Shown: positions 9,199 to 20,674 of the stretch, piece after piece | How the letters are laid out: every line of letters starts with the position of its first letter | Position numbering within the stretch: the stretch's first letter is position 1 | Assembly (NCBI GenBank): GCA_018650165.1 | Contig: JABIGM010000027.1 | Coordinates: 1 to 61,742, forward strand | Reading direction: 5' to 3' | DNA: 61,742 bases | Source: Methanobacteriota archaeon | GTDB lineage: Archaea; Thermoplasmatota; Poseidoniia; Poseidoniales; Poseidoniaceae | Position numbers and translations under genes: made by a program | The notes under the pieces: generated by a model | What the model was told of the DNA's origin: nothing | What the model saw: the letters and a program-made list of their open reading frames with translations, nothing else | Databases searched by the model: none

Positions 9199-11488
9199 TC
9201 CAATATGATTCTTGACGAATTGCATCAAGTGCGCAAATTGCCGCCATATTGACAATGTGACGTACGCCATCAGCTCTCGCAAGAAGTTGAACTGGCTTGT
9301 CTAATCCGTCTAAAATCGGGCCTGTCATTTCAGCGTCACCTAATTGCTCTAGCAACTTGTAAGCAATATTAGCCGAGGCTAGATTTGGACAAATCAATAC
9401 ATTTGCTGGGCCGTCAAAGGTCATGAAGGGATACTCTGATTGGACCTCTGAGTCGAGTGCTGTGTCTGCCTGCATCGGCCCATCTATCTTCAGCGTAGGG
9501 TCCATGTCTCTAGCCAAATCCACAGCATCTTCTATTCTTTCAGAACGCTGTGCGCGGCTACTTCCGAAATTAGAAAAAGAGAGCATAGCTACTTTCGGTT
9601 CAATACCGAATCTTCGAGCAACTTTTGCTGTTTGGACCGCTATGTCTGCTAAGGTTTTACTGTCCGGGTAGACATTTACTGTTGCGTCGCCAAGGAAGAT
9701 TAGTCGCCCCTTAACGGCCATCATGTAACACCCAATTGCACAATGACTGTCTTCATCGCTGCCAATTATTTCAAGGCAGGGCCTCAACACATCGGCATAA
9801 TTTCTACTGACTCCTCCTAAGAATCCATCAGCATCTCCAACATCGACCATTTGTGCGGCGAAATATGGACGGCTCTTCAGCAAGCGTTGTGCATCGATCA
9901 TCGTCATTCCTTTTCGACTGCGTTTCTTCAATAATTTAACGTCATAGTTTCCGATTCTTCTTTCATCATATCGCGGATTGGTTATTTCACATTCGAATTC
10001 AATATTCAATTCTACCATCTTTTCTCGGATACTTTCTACATTCCCAAGAAGAATGGGTTTGCAAATTCCTTGCTCAATGCATTGGGCTGCTGCCCTGATG
10101 ACTTTCTCATGGTCTCCTTCGGGGAAAACTATTTTCTTCCCCCGGTTCTTTACTTGATTGAATACTCCCCTCATTACTGAATAAGACATTCCCAACCTTG
10201 CTTCGAGGGATTCTTTGTATGCTTGTTTATCAAAATCCTCGGGCTTGATTGCAGATATTCCTTCATTCACGGCGGCTTCTGCAACATCTGCTGCTTCCCA
10301 AATAAGTACACGACGGTCGAATGGTTTTGGAATAATATATTCTGGTCCATACTGCATTGATTCGCCGGAATAAGCATGCGAGATATAATCTGGAACTGGT
10401 TCCTTGGCTAGGGCTGCAAGTGCTTGTGTAGCGGCCATTTTCATTCCAGTAGTAATGTCTCTTGCTCTTACATCAAGGGCTCCACGGAATATATATGGGA
10501 ATCCCAATACGTTGTTGACCTGATTTGGGAAATCAGACCGCCCGGTTGCAATAATTGCATCTGAGCGAACCTCGAGCACTTCATGGGGCATGATTTCAGG
10601 CGTTGGATTTGCTAGAGCAAAAATGATCGGTTTTGGCGCCATCTTAGCAACCATCTCACCGTTGACTAAGCCGCCTCTAGAAAGCCCGAGTAATACGTCT
10701 GCTCCAACCAATGCGTCTGCTAAATTCCCTTCATCCCTATCTGCTGCGAATGCTGCTTTGAATTCATTTAATTCTCCATCAGCAAGACGCTTTTTTGTCA
10801 TGATTCCTTGAGAATCACACATCAAAATATTTTCTCGCTTAACTCCTAGGGCAATGTAGTGATTGGCACATGCAATTGCAGACGCACCTGCGCCCGCTAC
10901 TACAACTTTGATTTTAGCCAAGTCTTTTTCTTGTAATTCGGCAGCGTTTAGTAAAGCAGCGCCAGAAATAATTGCTGTACCGTGTTGGTCATCATGCATT
11001 ACGGGGATATTGGTGGCCTCGGCTATTCTTCTCTCAATTTCAAAGCATTCTGGTGCTTTAATATCTTCAAGATTAATCCCCCCAAAGGTGGGCGCAATAT
11101 TACAAACGGTTTTGATAAATTCTTCTGGATCTTCAGTATCTACCTGAATATCAAAAACATCGATATCTGCAAACGCTTTGAGTAACAAGCCCTTCCCTTC
11201 CATAACTGGTTTTGATGCGATTGCTCCGATATTACCCAGCCCTAAAACCGCTGTACCGTTAGAGATCACAGCAACTAAGTTGCCCTTTGATGTATATCGA
11301 TAAGCATCTTCTGGGTTTTCTGCGATTTCTAAACATGGATAGGCGACTCCAGGAGAATATGCAAGAGATAATTCGTGTGCAGTAGAATGAGGTTTTGTTG
11401 GCATTACCTTGATCTTTCCTCGCGGCGCTGCCTCGTGGTAATCTAGAGCCTCTTTTTTGATGGTGCGTTCTCGCCAGTCTTCATCCAT
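9179..11488 (-). CDS. maeB: NADP-dependent malic enzyme fused to phosphate acetyltransferase-like domain (MaeB type)
   Basis: N-terminal malic enzyme ([67 protein letters not shown]) and C-terminal PTA-like domain ([33 protein letters not shown]). Confidence 0.95.
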   Translation of the reverse strand: MDEDWRERTIKKEALDYHEAAPRGKIKVMPTKPHSTAHELSLAYSPGVAYPCLEIAENPEDAYRYTSKGNLVAVISNGTAVLGLGNIGAIASKPVMEGKGLLLKAFADIDVFDIQVDTEDPEEFIKTVCNIAPTFGGINLEDIKAPECFEIERRIAEATNIPVMHDDQHGTAIISGAALLNAAELQEKDLAKIKVVVAGAGASAIACANHYIALGVKRENILMCDSQGIMTKKRLADGELNEFKAAFAADRDEGNLADALVGADVLLGLSRGGLVNGEMVAKMAPKPIIFALANPTPEIMPHEVLEVRSDAIIATGRSDFPNQVNNVLGFPYIFRGALDVRARDITTGMKMAATQALAALAKEPVPDYISHAYSGESMQYGPEYIIPKPFDRRVLIWEAADVAEAAVNEGISAIKPEDFDKQAYKESLEARLGMSYSVMRGVFNQVKNRGKKIVFPEGDHEKVIRAAAQCIEQGICKPILLGNVESIREKMVELNIEFECEITNPRYDERRIGNYDVKLLKKRSRKGMTMIDAQRLLKSRPYFAAQMVDVGDADGFLGGVSRNYADVLRPCLEIIGSDEDSHCAIGCYMMAVKGRLIFLGDATVNVYPDSKTLADIAVQTAKVARRFGIEPKVAMLSFSNFGSSRAQRSERIEDAVDLARDMDPTLKIDGPMQADTALDSEVQSEYPFMTFDGPANVLICPNLASANIAYKLLEQLGDAEMTGPILDGLDKPVQLLARADGVRHIVNMAAICALDAIRQESYWTSLSNE

Positions 11489-11637
11489 GGTATCGCCTCT
11501 AAAATGCTTCTCGGATGCATATCATGTTTGACCTTTGTGTGGAAAGAATTCAATTCAATAGCGGATGCAGACCTTTTCAAAAACACGGAAAACGCCAACT
11601 AAGTGTTGAATTACAACTCTAACAGGAGTGCATTCGC

Positions 11638-14600
11638 TTGATATACCATTGCAGACGGCTGTCCTCCATGAACAATCTAAACAGGGCCTTAGGCCCTGCG
11701 AAAGCAGCCCCTCGCGCATTCTTTCTCGTGGCTGTGATGATTTTGGCTTCAATGGGCCCGATTCTATCTTCACCACTAGTAAGTGCGCATGATTCTGCAA
11801 ACGGTACAATTTGGCCAAAAACAGGCTCTGAAGATACAGGCTGGGTATTGCTAAATGCCACAGGTGCTGATGCAATGAATGGAACTCAGGCTTATGCGGA
11901 TTGGTTACTCAACTTTGCACCAGGGGCAACTCTAGAAAATGTTTCACTGGAAATTAGAGCCGATGGTTCAAATGGAGTTTCCATTCAACAACCACTTCTT
12001 CTTTCACCCGATACTGGCCAAGTATTGTTTGATTGGAGAGGGAACGGCTGGTTGGGTCAAACTTTTGGATTCGATGCAAACAATCCTCACCAAGGAAGGC
12101 TCTCGACTAATGCTGATGTAGGGGCAACTGTGACTCTACCATCGGGTTCTGAGATTACTGATTTCATTCTCGAAGTTCTTGCGCCTGCCGATCCGTTTAC
12201 TTCTCTTGAGCCAGTTCAACTTTACATTAGAGATTATGAAATCCACCCAGTTGATGGAAGAATGTATATGGCAATTGGAAGTTACATCCTAATTCTAGAT
12301 GCGAACTCTTCACCGAATATTATTGATTTATTCCAAATTAAAAATTCTGAAAATGATAACTACGTTACTGATTTAGAAATGGATGTGGCCAATAATCAAA
12401 TGTTAGTCACTACTGCAACAGGGGTGCTTCTATCTGTTAATTTAGCAGATACAAGTTGGAATGCAGACTTACCAATGGAACCTTCCGGTGGCGCATGGAG
12501 TCAAGCACATGTTGCAAGTAACGGAGATATGTTTGCTTTCAGTCAAGCTGGTATTTTTACATTAAATTCAGCAGGAACGGGATGGACCCTTGAACAAGCA
12601 AGTGGAACTACAAATTGGCCTTCTGGTGACCCGTGGAATACGCTTGAACACAACGGAATAATCTATTCTTCATTACTTGGAGGAGGGGTTGGAAGATGGG
12701 ACGTTTCAACAATGACCCCGTTATCCCCTTGGAGTACTGCAAATAATTTACATTCAGATTACATTAGTGGTTTCTTAGTTGCCGGTAACCAGTTGCTAAT
12801 CTCTTCTTTTGATGCAGGAATTGCACGCAGGGACCTTTCGGGTAACTTTTGGCTTGCAACGTGGAATAGTGGTAATTGGCTATCTTCAGATGCAGTAAAG
12901 GGGATGACATTTGTCAACAACCAAATACAAATTTTAACGGCGGATACTGTCCATGTATACAATACCAATTCAGGTACATTCGCATCATCGACTTCACTAT
13001 CTTCAATCGGGCAGGTCAATGAAGGACAAAATATCCTGTATTGGCCATCTTCTGGCTCAAGAAGTCCGGTCAATGATACTGTATTGGTAACTGACGGGAG
13101 CGCCATTCTGGCAATGCTTGAACCAGGAAGTACTCCGCTATACACTGGAGATTTAGTAATTGGAAGCGGCCCTAATTCCGGCGATATGCATGATGCTATG
13201 CAATTTAACGGGATCATATATGTGGGCAGTGATTCATACCTTGATAGGTATTCAATCAGCCAAGCAAGGTGGCTTTCTCCAGTCGACATGGGGGGTGCTA
13301 TCTCTCAAATTGTAAATGATGGTGTCAACGTTTTGGTCGGAACTCTCGGTAGTGGAATTCACGTGGTTGATTCGCAAGGAAACGTGTTAGATACGTGGGA
13401 TACTGCAGATGGCCTACAATCAGATGATGTCTCTGGCTTGGACGCCGAAGGTGATTGGGTAGTTGCTATCCACCCGCAAGATGGTGCTTCTGCATTTAAT
13501 CAATCCTTGACCACTTCTATGGCTAATCTTAACGAAGGAAATAGTGACCTCGATAGTGATTCACCAACTGGCGTAGCCATCCACAATGGGGTTGCATATA
13601 TCGGAACTACTGATGATGGTCTCAACCGATATATTATCGCAAACGATACTTTCCTTGGTTCTTGGGTTTCAACTGGAATAAATGATGTTGACTTCGCCCC
13701 GGTTGCTGTATATGGGACAAATCCACAGATATTGCACATGGGATTGCCAGGGTATGGGGTTGCAAGAAAAGATCTCTCTACTGGAGAAATCCTGATTCCT
13801 CTTACTGTGACGCCTGACAGAGGCACACCTAGTGCTACGGAAATACTTCCTAGTAACCAAGTATACGCATTAGCAGAAAATACTGTTACGGGGGGATTAT
13901 TCATTGGAACTGGAAATGGCGCAGTGGTTTGGAACGGTAATTCGGCTACTGAACTAACCGAAGGAAGTACTTGGAATCTACAACCATCGCAGCATTTCGA
14001 CTTCGCATTCGATGGCTCAACAGCATATTCGGCCACAAATATTGGTGTTTGTAAATATACTCAAACCTCAATCCAAGATTGTCAAAATGCCCAAGATGGC
14101 ATGCCAAATTGGGGAGTATATGCTGTTGGTATTAACAGCACAACTATCTTTGGCGGTACAACAAGTGGTGTTGGCTTGATTGACAAATCCACATTCTCCG
14201 TAACTGGAACTTGGGAAGCCGGTGAAGAAACTGAAAATGCATTGGTCGTCGTAATCGACGATGTCGCATATATCGGACTAAATGGAATTGGAGTTGCTCG
14301 ATATGATATTCCGAACAATAACTGGCTTACCACATGGGACCAAACCAATTTACTCGACGCTGGAAATGAAGACGTTACTGGATTGGTTGCTGATTTCAGA
14401 CCAGACCATCTCTGGGTTGGCGGGGGCGACGGTTTCCAATTAATCAATGTCACAAGCGGTACAGAAACCTATGACATCGAGAAAAATGATGCATTGTATT
14501 CAGGCAATGGGGACCCTTACGATCTAGCGATTTATGGTGATACTTTGTACTATCACCAACAATATTCCTCCGACAGCGTATACAGAATAGATATCGCAAA

Positions 14601-17600
14601 TTTCACTGCTAAGTCTGAACTTGATGCAGGTGCACAAGTAGATGAAAATGGTGGCGACGTATATGGCTTGGAAATCATTGGAGATGTGTTACATGTATCT
14701 GTAGCAAGTGGACAATGGTGGAACACACAAGGCAGTGGCGGTATTGGATTATACAACCTAACTACTGATTCCTGGCAAGCTGAATTAATGCCTAGTGGGT
14801 CTGTTAACAGAGTTACTTCGTTCATCTCATCTACGGGCACAACATGGGTTTCTTGGGGAGAATCGAAACTAGAAGCATTTGCTGCAAACGGTAGCAAACT
14901 GGGAGAGTGGGATTCTTTGGAATTCCCAATTCGTGAAATTGTTGAATTTAATGGCGAGATTTTGTTCGCAACGGAGGATGGTGTTGCGCGCTATGATGAA
15001 AATACTTCTTCCTGGTTAACTACTTGGACACCCGGCTCTGGATTACCTAATTCTGCAGATGATGCTGTCTATGAATTGTGGACAAATGGAACCGACCTTG
15101 TTGTTGGAACTGCTAGAACACAAGGCTGGAATGGAGTTAATGGTGAAATCTTGCATCTTGATGCGGCTGGTGCCTGGACTTCATGGGATACTGGGTCCAA
15201 TGGAATCCCGAACGGATATCCGATTGGAATGGTAATGTGTGCAGGTATATTCCATGTTGCAATTACTGCAAATAATGGCGGTGTTGCACGATTCGATTTA
15301 GCAAATGGAACTATTGAGACCTCCTTCACATCGCAAAGACTCGATGATGGAGATGCGGCTGCAGTTGCGTGTGATGATTCTAGTGACATCCTCTATGTAG
15401 GATACTATGATGACCAAGAGCCAATTTCGCGATTCGATTACAATAATGACCAATGGTTGTCATCGTTGTCCACTGCTTCTCACAATATTCCAAGTGACCC
15501 TGTTTGGTGGGGAGCGATGGAATTCGCAGGCGGTAAATTGGCAATTGGATATGATATTGGAACTCAAGGTTCCAATGTAATTGGTGGAGGTTATGTTCTA
15601 CTCTCGGCCAATGGTGCGACTGTTGGAGCCGCTAGTATACTTTCAACTGGTTCAGCTGTTTCATCTATCGATTGGCTGGGAACCCAATGGCTAATTGGAC
15701 AGGCAGGAGGTACTTCCGGGTATTCTCATGTTGACACATTAGGTCAACTAGGTCAAAATACAATTCATGCTCTTCCGAACTTGGTTAGTGGACAAGTAAC
15801 TTCGATGGCTGGTAATCAAACCCATATCTGGGTTGCATCTGCTTCTTGGCAAAATACTGGCTCTGGGGTTCTACAAGGACTCAGGCTCTCCAATGGCTCA
15901 GTTGAGTGGCAGAAGGGATGGACAATCCCTGCGAACGCTGCAGTTACCGACATTCAGTTAGTTGGAACTGACCTTTACCTTGCAAGTAACAATCGTGGTT
16001 TGCGATTGCTTGATACACTAACTGGAACACTACAGCCGCTGCCTACGGGAATTCATAATTTCCAAGATGGTCTGGCATTAGTTGGCGATGATCTATTCAT
16101 CGGATTACAAGGCTCGGGGACTTCTTCGGCTGGAATTCAAGTTTTCAATACAACAACGAATTCCTACACTGCTGGAAGGCTACTTGCTGGTCTTCCTTCT
16201 AACAATATCAATGGATTCCTAACTGTTACCTCGAATACACCTGGTGGCCAAAATATGGTCTACATTGCTACGAATAATGGAGTTGGCCGTTGGAATGCTA
16301 CAGGAAGTACTTGGGAAACTGCTTGGACTGCACTAGATGGATTACCAATCTCGTATGTCGAGGACATCATAGATTATGATAATAAAATCTGGATGGCGAC
16401 TCCAAATGGCGTATCTATGTATGATTCATCTACTGCGTCTTTCACAACATTCACGCCTGCTAACGGTTTGATGGGTACTTCATCATGGAGTTTGGTTGGA
16501 AGTACTACTGTTTCGAATACTGGTGGCGTAACTCAAACACAACAAAGCTTGTTCATTGCTCATGACGGTAGGGGCACTGATAGACCAGGAATTACTCAAA
16601 TGAATACAGTAAACCAATCTGTAATTGCTCAACACCAATTTGACCAGTTGCCGTCTAATATGGTCACTGCTGTAACTGCTGACATGTGGGGAGTCCACAT
16701 TGCAACAGATATTGGGCCCCTAGTGCATTGGGTAAGAAGTACTGGTCAATTCAATTCAGGTTCTAATGTCTTCACGATGGAAGATTGGCCTGTATACAGT
16801 ATGCGCTCTGATGGCTCATACCTTATTGCAGTAGGAGAAAATGGAGCCACTGTCATTCAGGCTGGGCTCAATGGGAATTCAATTGTTGGGCGATATGCCG
16901 CTTCTGATTCAACTGGTGGTAGCGTGATTTCTAATTCATATGTTGTGGTTTCAACTGCAAATGGTTTGAAAATTTGGACACTTAACACCGGTGATGAATT
17001 AGAACCTACGACTCTGCGTAGAGCCGACCCGTTGTCACTTGGTTTCCAATTACAATTCCAAGATGTATCCAATTATACTCATCCTGGAATGCAGGTTGCA
17101 CTCGTCGATTCTAACAATAGCGTAACCTTGGGCGCAGATGGAACATCTGGAGCACATGGAATACTAATGCAAAATGCACCACTTACATTCTCTTCACCGA
17201 TAAGTGGGGCTGCAACTTGGGCTAAATTAGTAGACCTGAAATGGAATGCTACGGTCAATCTATCCGAGGACCCGACATTCATTACAAGCATGCAATATGT
17301 AATTGACAATGGCGTCTTGCTCAATGGAACTCGCCATGTAAATCTCCGTGTCAATTCTCCATCCAATGGTAGCATGTGGGTCAAACTGACCTATGACTGG
17401 TTTAGGACCGAAACTCCGATTCAGGGTCTTTCTCTTTGGGATAGGCCGGATGATGGCGGTTCCACATTAATGGCAAATTGGACACTGGTTCATGACGACG
17501 ATTTCTCAAGATATTTGGTATACCTCAATGAAGGGCCATGGGCTTCACAACCAACTGCTGCAGACCTTCAACCCCGTTCACCAGATGCATCTGTAAGCCT

Positions 17601-19983
17601 ACATTCAAGATTACAAACTGAAATTTCTAACATAGATGGACAACCTCTGCAAGACGGTATTGAATACTGGGCCGTAGTTGTTGTTGAATACAATGATGGA
17701 AGGTTTGGAATCCCTTCAATGCCATTTGGGCCAGCGACTCCTACCGATGAAGTACCCACTCCTCCGATTTGGGCAACTGCTGTATCTGGAGATCAGGTTG
17801 TTGCGGTTGATGGTGAAGTATTTGCTGAATGGGCACGTTGTGCTGCACTAGATTTGGCAAGTACTCGCGTTTACGCTTCTACTACTGAAATAAGCGATGC
17901 TCTCGGATTAAGCTTGAATACAGAAATTATGCCTCAAGTCGGGAATGTCAGTACTCTAACACTCGAAGCTGGTAAGCCTCATTGGCTAGCATTCACTTGT
18001 GTTGATGAATCTGGACAAGAGGATTTGATGAATGCTACAGTAATCGGACCAGTCGTGCCAACTGGAGGGGTTAATGACGGTGTACCACCGCCAAAACTCA
18101 CTGGTGTTTGGGCAGAAGATGTACCCGCTGATGATGGCGGTAGAGTGCAAATTGGCTGGGATAATTCCGTCGCCAGTGACTGTGCTTATGTTGTAGTATA
18201 CATGATGCCGGTAGACCCTGAGTGGACTATCGCACTCCCCCCGACCAATGTTGATGGTATGGAAGAAGCCGCAATTGTTCCTGATTGTGAAACTAATATG
18301 ACAATTGTCGACTCAATCGGTGAGGCATCATTGATTGATGGCCAAAACTATTGGATTGGCGCTGTAGCCTATGATAAATGGCTAAACGGAGATACTGGCG
18401 ATGTAACACTCCTCGAAGTTACACCATACGTCAATAATATCGATGGTGCTACAGAACCTGATAGAATCAGTGAATTGAATGCTTGGGACCACCCCGGCGA
18501 TGATGGAACTGCAATCGATATTTCATGGTCTCCTTCAGAAGTTGATGATTTCGATTATTATGTCATTTGGACCTCAGTACATCCTTTGGATGACTTGACC
18601 GAGTTCTGGCAATTTGCAGGTACTGAGCCAGGAATCTGCGGATGTATTGTGATGGATAAGCAATGGATTGATACTGCAAAGAGTCCACTCGAATTAACTT
18701 TGAACACTGCGTTGTATGGTGGAGATGGGCTTACGTCTTCGCTACCGGGACAAATCATGCCTGATGTTGAATTATATGTTGCAATTACCGTACATGATAT
18801 CAAAGGAAATGTCTACCTCGATAATCTCAATACTGTAATGGTCACACCTATCGATAATTTAGCAGACATCACGCCACCTGGCCGTCTAGAAGATCTCAGC
18901 CTCTACGATATGCCTAATGACGATGGTACTGCTGTTCAACTCGAATTTGCATTGTCGGATGCTAGTGATGTTGCATATTACGAAGTATATGCAGCCGCGT
19001 TCTCGTTCACATCAGTAGGCGTGGATGGAAACGGTCCTGAGACGCCGATTATTACATTAGACAGAACTCCTGAATTGCCACTAACCATTGAAATTTTAGC
19101 ATACGATGCATTGGTAATTCCAAACCTACCTGTTACAGTTGCAGTAGTTGCTGTTGACTCTTCTGGGAACGCATATCGTGACAATTTAGTCACATCAACT
19201 GCCATTGCTATTGATGATGGTGTTCGAGATAAGGGAGCATATCTTCCTGATATCGAGGGATTGAAATTACAATGGATTAGTGATTCGATAATGGTGACTT
19301 GGGACCACAGCACAAACCCAAGTGTGCGCTCATATATTGTATTCATTTCAGATAGTGAATTTAGTGAAGTTGCTGATGCTACTATGGTTGGGGAAATTAG
19401 TGCCTCGAATACACTTTTGATAACTCCAGATACTTTCATTACTCTCAGTAATGAGAGTGCTTGGTGGGTCGGTGTTGCTGCCAAAGATAGCGATTACAAT
19501 CGCGAAATTATCGACTCCAAAAAGATTGACGCTATTGGATCATCAGGTGATGGAGACGGTGGAAATTCCGATGATGGTGATGACTCATCTACCAATCTGG
19601 GAGAATTATTATCCACAGATAATCTAATCTTAATGGGGTTAGTTTTGATTACAGTGATTTTACTTGTTCTTGTCCTAAGAGGACGAGGAGGGAAATCCGG
19701 TGGTGGCAAAGATTGGGATTTACAAGAAGCCACATGGGGAATTCAAGCACGAGATGGCTGGGACGATGCTGGAGGCTTCGGCGGACAAGTTGCTCCACCA
19801 GTGTCTCCACCTCCTGCAATTCAACCTGCTCAGCAAAGTGACATCTATGCTGCTGCACAACGAATTCAAGAGCCAACGCAGCCTGTTCAACAACAGCAGC
19901 CACAACGTTGGACTCAACCAGTTCAGCAACAACAGCCAGCGCAAGGAGGAATAGACACCTCCTTCTTGGATGACTTGTTGTGA
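11638..19983 (+). CDS. Giant cell-surface protein: signal peptide, many beta-propeller (Reg_prop-like) blades, repeated FN3-like modules, TM helix, Pro/Gln-rich cytoplasmic tail
   Basis: 2781 aa; likely ATG at 11668 (MNNLNRALGP...). Repeated 'gVARYDi..n.WlttW' and 'IWMATPNGVSMYDSST' blades; four 'W/YD-P-DDG-' modules; C-terminal TM LILMGLVLITVILLVLVLRGRGG and QQQQP-rich tail. Confidence 0.9.
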   Translation: MIYHCRRLSSMNNLNRALGPAKAAPRAFFLVAVMILASMGPILSSPLVSAHDSANGTIWPKTGSEDTGWVLLNATGADAMNGTQAYADWLLNFAPGATLENVSLEIRADGSNGVSIQQPLLLSPDTGQVLFDWRGNGWLGQTFGFDANNPHQGRLSTNADVGATVTLPSGSEITDFILEVLAPADPFTSLEPVQLYIRDYEIHPVDGRMYMAIGSYILILDANSSPNIIDLFQIKNSENDNYVTDLEMDVANNQMLVTTATGVLLSVNLADTSWNADLPMEPSGGAWSQAHVASNGDMFAFSQAGIFTLNSAGTGWTLEQASGTTNWPSGDPWNTLEHNGIIYSSLLGGGVGRWDVSTMTPLSPWSTANNLHSDYISGFLVAGNQLLISSFDAGIARRDLSGNFWLATWNSGNWLSSDAVKGMTFVNNQIQILTADTVHVYNTNSGTFASSTSLSSIGQVNEGQNILYWPSSGSRSPVNDTVLVTDGSAILAMLEPGSTPLYTGDLVIGSGPNSGDMHDAMQFNGIIYVGSDSYLDRYSISQARWLSPVDMGGAISQIVNDGVNVLVGTLGSGIHVVDSQGNVLDTWDTADGLQSDDVSGLDAEGDWVVAIHPQDGASAFNQSLTTSMANLNEGNSDLDSDSPTGVAIHNGVAYIGTTDDGLNRYIIANDTFLGSWVSTGINDVDFAPVAVYGTNPQILHMGLPGYGVARKDLSTGEILIPLTVTPDRGTPSATEILPSNQVYALAENTVTGGLFIGTGNGAVVWNGNSATELTEGSTWNLQPSQHFDFAFDGSTAYSATNIGVCKYTQTSIQDCQNAQDGMPNWGVYAVGINSTTIFGGTTSGVGLIDKSTFSVTGTWEAGEETENALVVVIDDVAYIGLNGIGVARYDIPNNNWLTTWDQTNLLDAGNEDVTGLVADFRPDHLWVGGGDGFQLINVTSGTETYDIEKNDALYSGNGDPYDLAIYGDTLYYHQQYSSDSVYRIDIANFTAKSELDAGAQVDENGGDVYGLEIIGDVLHVSVASGQWWNTQGSGGIGLYNLTTDSWQAELMPSGSVNRVTSFISSTGTTWVSWGESKLEAFAANGSKLGEWDSLEFPIREIVEFNGEILFATEDGVARYDENTSSWLTTWTPGSGLPNSADDAVYELWTNGTDLVVGTARTQGWNGVNGEILHLDAAGAWTSWDTGSNGIPNGYPIGMVMCAGIFHVAITANNGGVARFDLANGTIETSFTSQRLDDGDAAAVACDDSSDILYVGYYDDQEPISRFDYNNDQWLSSLSTASHNIPSDPVWWGAMEFAGGKLAIGYDIGTQGSNVIGGGYVLLSANGATVGAASILSTGSAVSSIDWLGTQWLIGQAGGTSGYSHVDTLGQLGQNTIHALPNLVSGQVTSMAGNQTHIWVASASWQNTGSGVLQGLRLSNGSVEWQKGWTIPANAAVTDIQLVGTDLYLASNNRGLRLLDTLTGTLQPLPTGIHNFQDGLALVGDDLFIGLQGSGTSSAGIQVFNTTTNSYTAGRLLAGLPSNNINGFLTVTSNTPGGQNMVYIATNNGVGRWNATGSTWETAWTALDGLPISYVEDIIDYDNKIWMATPNGVSMYDSSTASFTTFTPANGLMGTSSWSLVGSTTVSNTGGVTQTQQSLFIAHDGRGTDRPGITQMNTVNQSVIAQHQFDQLPSNMVTAVTADMWGVHIATDIGPLVHWVRSTGQFNSGSNVFTMEDWPVYSMRSDGSYLIAVGENGATVIQAGLNGNSIVGRYAASDSTGGSVISNSYVVVSTANGLKIWTLNTGDELEPTTLRRADPLSLGFQLQFQDVSNYTHPGMQVALVDSNNSVTLGADGTSGAHGILMQNAPLTFSSPISGAATWAKLVDLKWNATVNLSEDPTFITSMQYVIDNGVLLNGTRHVNLRVNSPSNGSMWVKLTYDWFRTETPIQGLSLWDRPDDGGSTLMANWTLVHDDDFSRYLVYLNEGPWASQPTAADLQPRSPDASVSLHSRLQTEISNIDGQPLQDGIEYWAVVVVEYNDGRFGIPSMPFGPATPTDEVPTPPIWATAVSGDQVVAVDGEVFAEWARCAALDLASTRVYASTTEISDALGLSLNTEIMPQVGNVSTLTLEAGKPHWLAFTCVDESGQEDLMNATVIGPVVPTGGVNDGVPPPKLTGVWAEDVPADDGGRVQIGWDNSVASDCAYVVVYMMPVDPEWTIALPPTNVDGMEEAAIVPDCETNMTIVDSIGEASLIDGQNYWIGAVAYDKWLNGDTGDVTLLEVTPYVNNIDGATEPDRISELNAWDHPGDDGTAIDISWSPSEVDDFDYYVIWTSVHPLDDLTEFWQFAGTEPGICGCIVMDKQWIDTAKSPLELTLNTALYGGDGLTSSLPGQIMPDVELYVAITVHDIKGNVYLDNLNTVMVTPIDNLADITPPGRLEDLSLYDMPNDDGTAVQLEFALSDASDVAYYEVYAAAFSFTSVGVDGNGPETPIITLDRTPELPLTIEILAYDALVIPNLPVTVAVVAVDSSGNAYRDNLVTSTAIAIDDGVRDKGAYLPDIEGLKLQWISDSIMVTWDHSTNPSVRSYIVFISDSEFSEVADATMVGEISASNTLLITPDTFITLSNESAWWVGVAAKDSDYNREIIDSKKIDAIGSSGDGDGGNSDDGDDSSTNLGELLSTDNLILMGLVLITVILLVLVLRGRGGKSGGGKDWDLQEATWGIQARDGWDDAGGFGGQVAPPVSPPPAIQPAQQSDIYAAAQRIQEPTQPVQQQQPQRWTQPVQQQQPAQGGIDTSFLDDLL

Positions 19984-20674
19984 TGGTATGATGGAGGGTC
20001 CTAAGAGTGCGGTGTTCACCACCGTCAGAGCAAGAGAGGGACACCTGTTTCATCTCGATTTACATTTGAAAAGACTGACTAGACATGCTGCTGTTCTAGG
20101 CATTACAATCCCAGAAATTATAATTCCAGATGGGTTAACTGGGTTGGTCAAAATTAATATCACCTCCAATGGTTTTGAAATCAATACTAAACCATTCTAT
20201 CAAGACATTCATATGGACGCCGAGGGAATTACTGTACCTGCTCCAAGATGGAGTCGTAAGGTGATGGGAACAAAGCATGGCGATTGGTCACCTTACCATA
20301 ATATCACTTCTGACACTTTGAATAAGGGATTCGATGTTGCCCTTTTAGTACATGAATTCTGTATTATTGATGGTGACAGAGTAATGCCATTGGTCTTGGA
20401 CCATGATGGTATTGTTTGGATTAGCGAATCTGCATTAGGCGGGGTTGATTCCGTGACTTTTGAAGTTTGTAAATCGGCTATTGAAGAAGCCGGGTTTGTA
20501 ATTAGTCAGGGCCGATTAAATGAGAGGCTTGTGGCCCGTGCAAAAGAAGTCGTTCTACTTGGGACTGGAATGGGCGCTGCTAGACTAACGTTATTGGATG
20601 ATGTCGAAATCGGAGATGGGACTAATTCTTTGCAACGTGTTTGTATTTCTATCCTCGGAGAGGATTGGAAATGA
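19970..20674 (+). CDS. pabC: Aminotransferase class IV; candidate 4-amino-4-deoxychorismate lyase
   Basis: FTTVRAREGHLFHLDLHLKRLTRHAAVLG...GTGMGAARLTLLDD; directly upstream of pabB-pabA fusion with overlapping stop/start. Likely start 19988. Confidence 0.75.
   Translation: MTCCDGMMEGPKSAVFTTVRAREGHLFHLDLHLKRLTRHAAVLGITIPEIIIPDGLTGLVKINITSNGFEINTKPFYQDIHMDAEGITVPAPRWSRKVMGTKHGDWSPYHNITSDTLNKGFDVALLVHEFCIIDGDRVMPLVLDHDGIVWISESALGGVDSVTFEVCKSAIEEAGFVISQGRLNERLVARAKEVVLLGTGMGAARLTLLDDVEIGDGTNSLQRVCISILGEDWK

Noticed and set aside
11489-11667. Intergenic region checked for tRNA/ncRNA
   Set aside because: No cloverleaf or conserved TTCRA-type motif found by eye.
12759-14036. Long antisense ORFs (176 aa, 178 aa) inside the giant surface protein gene
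   Set aside because: Compositionally odd shadow ORFs opposite a clearly coding, repeat-rich protein; no recognisable domains.
19649-20053. Antisense ORFs (134 aa, 100 aa) over the Gln-rich tail
   Set aside because: Leu/Val-rich translation is the mirror of the CAA/CAG-rich repeat; not credible proteins.
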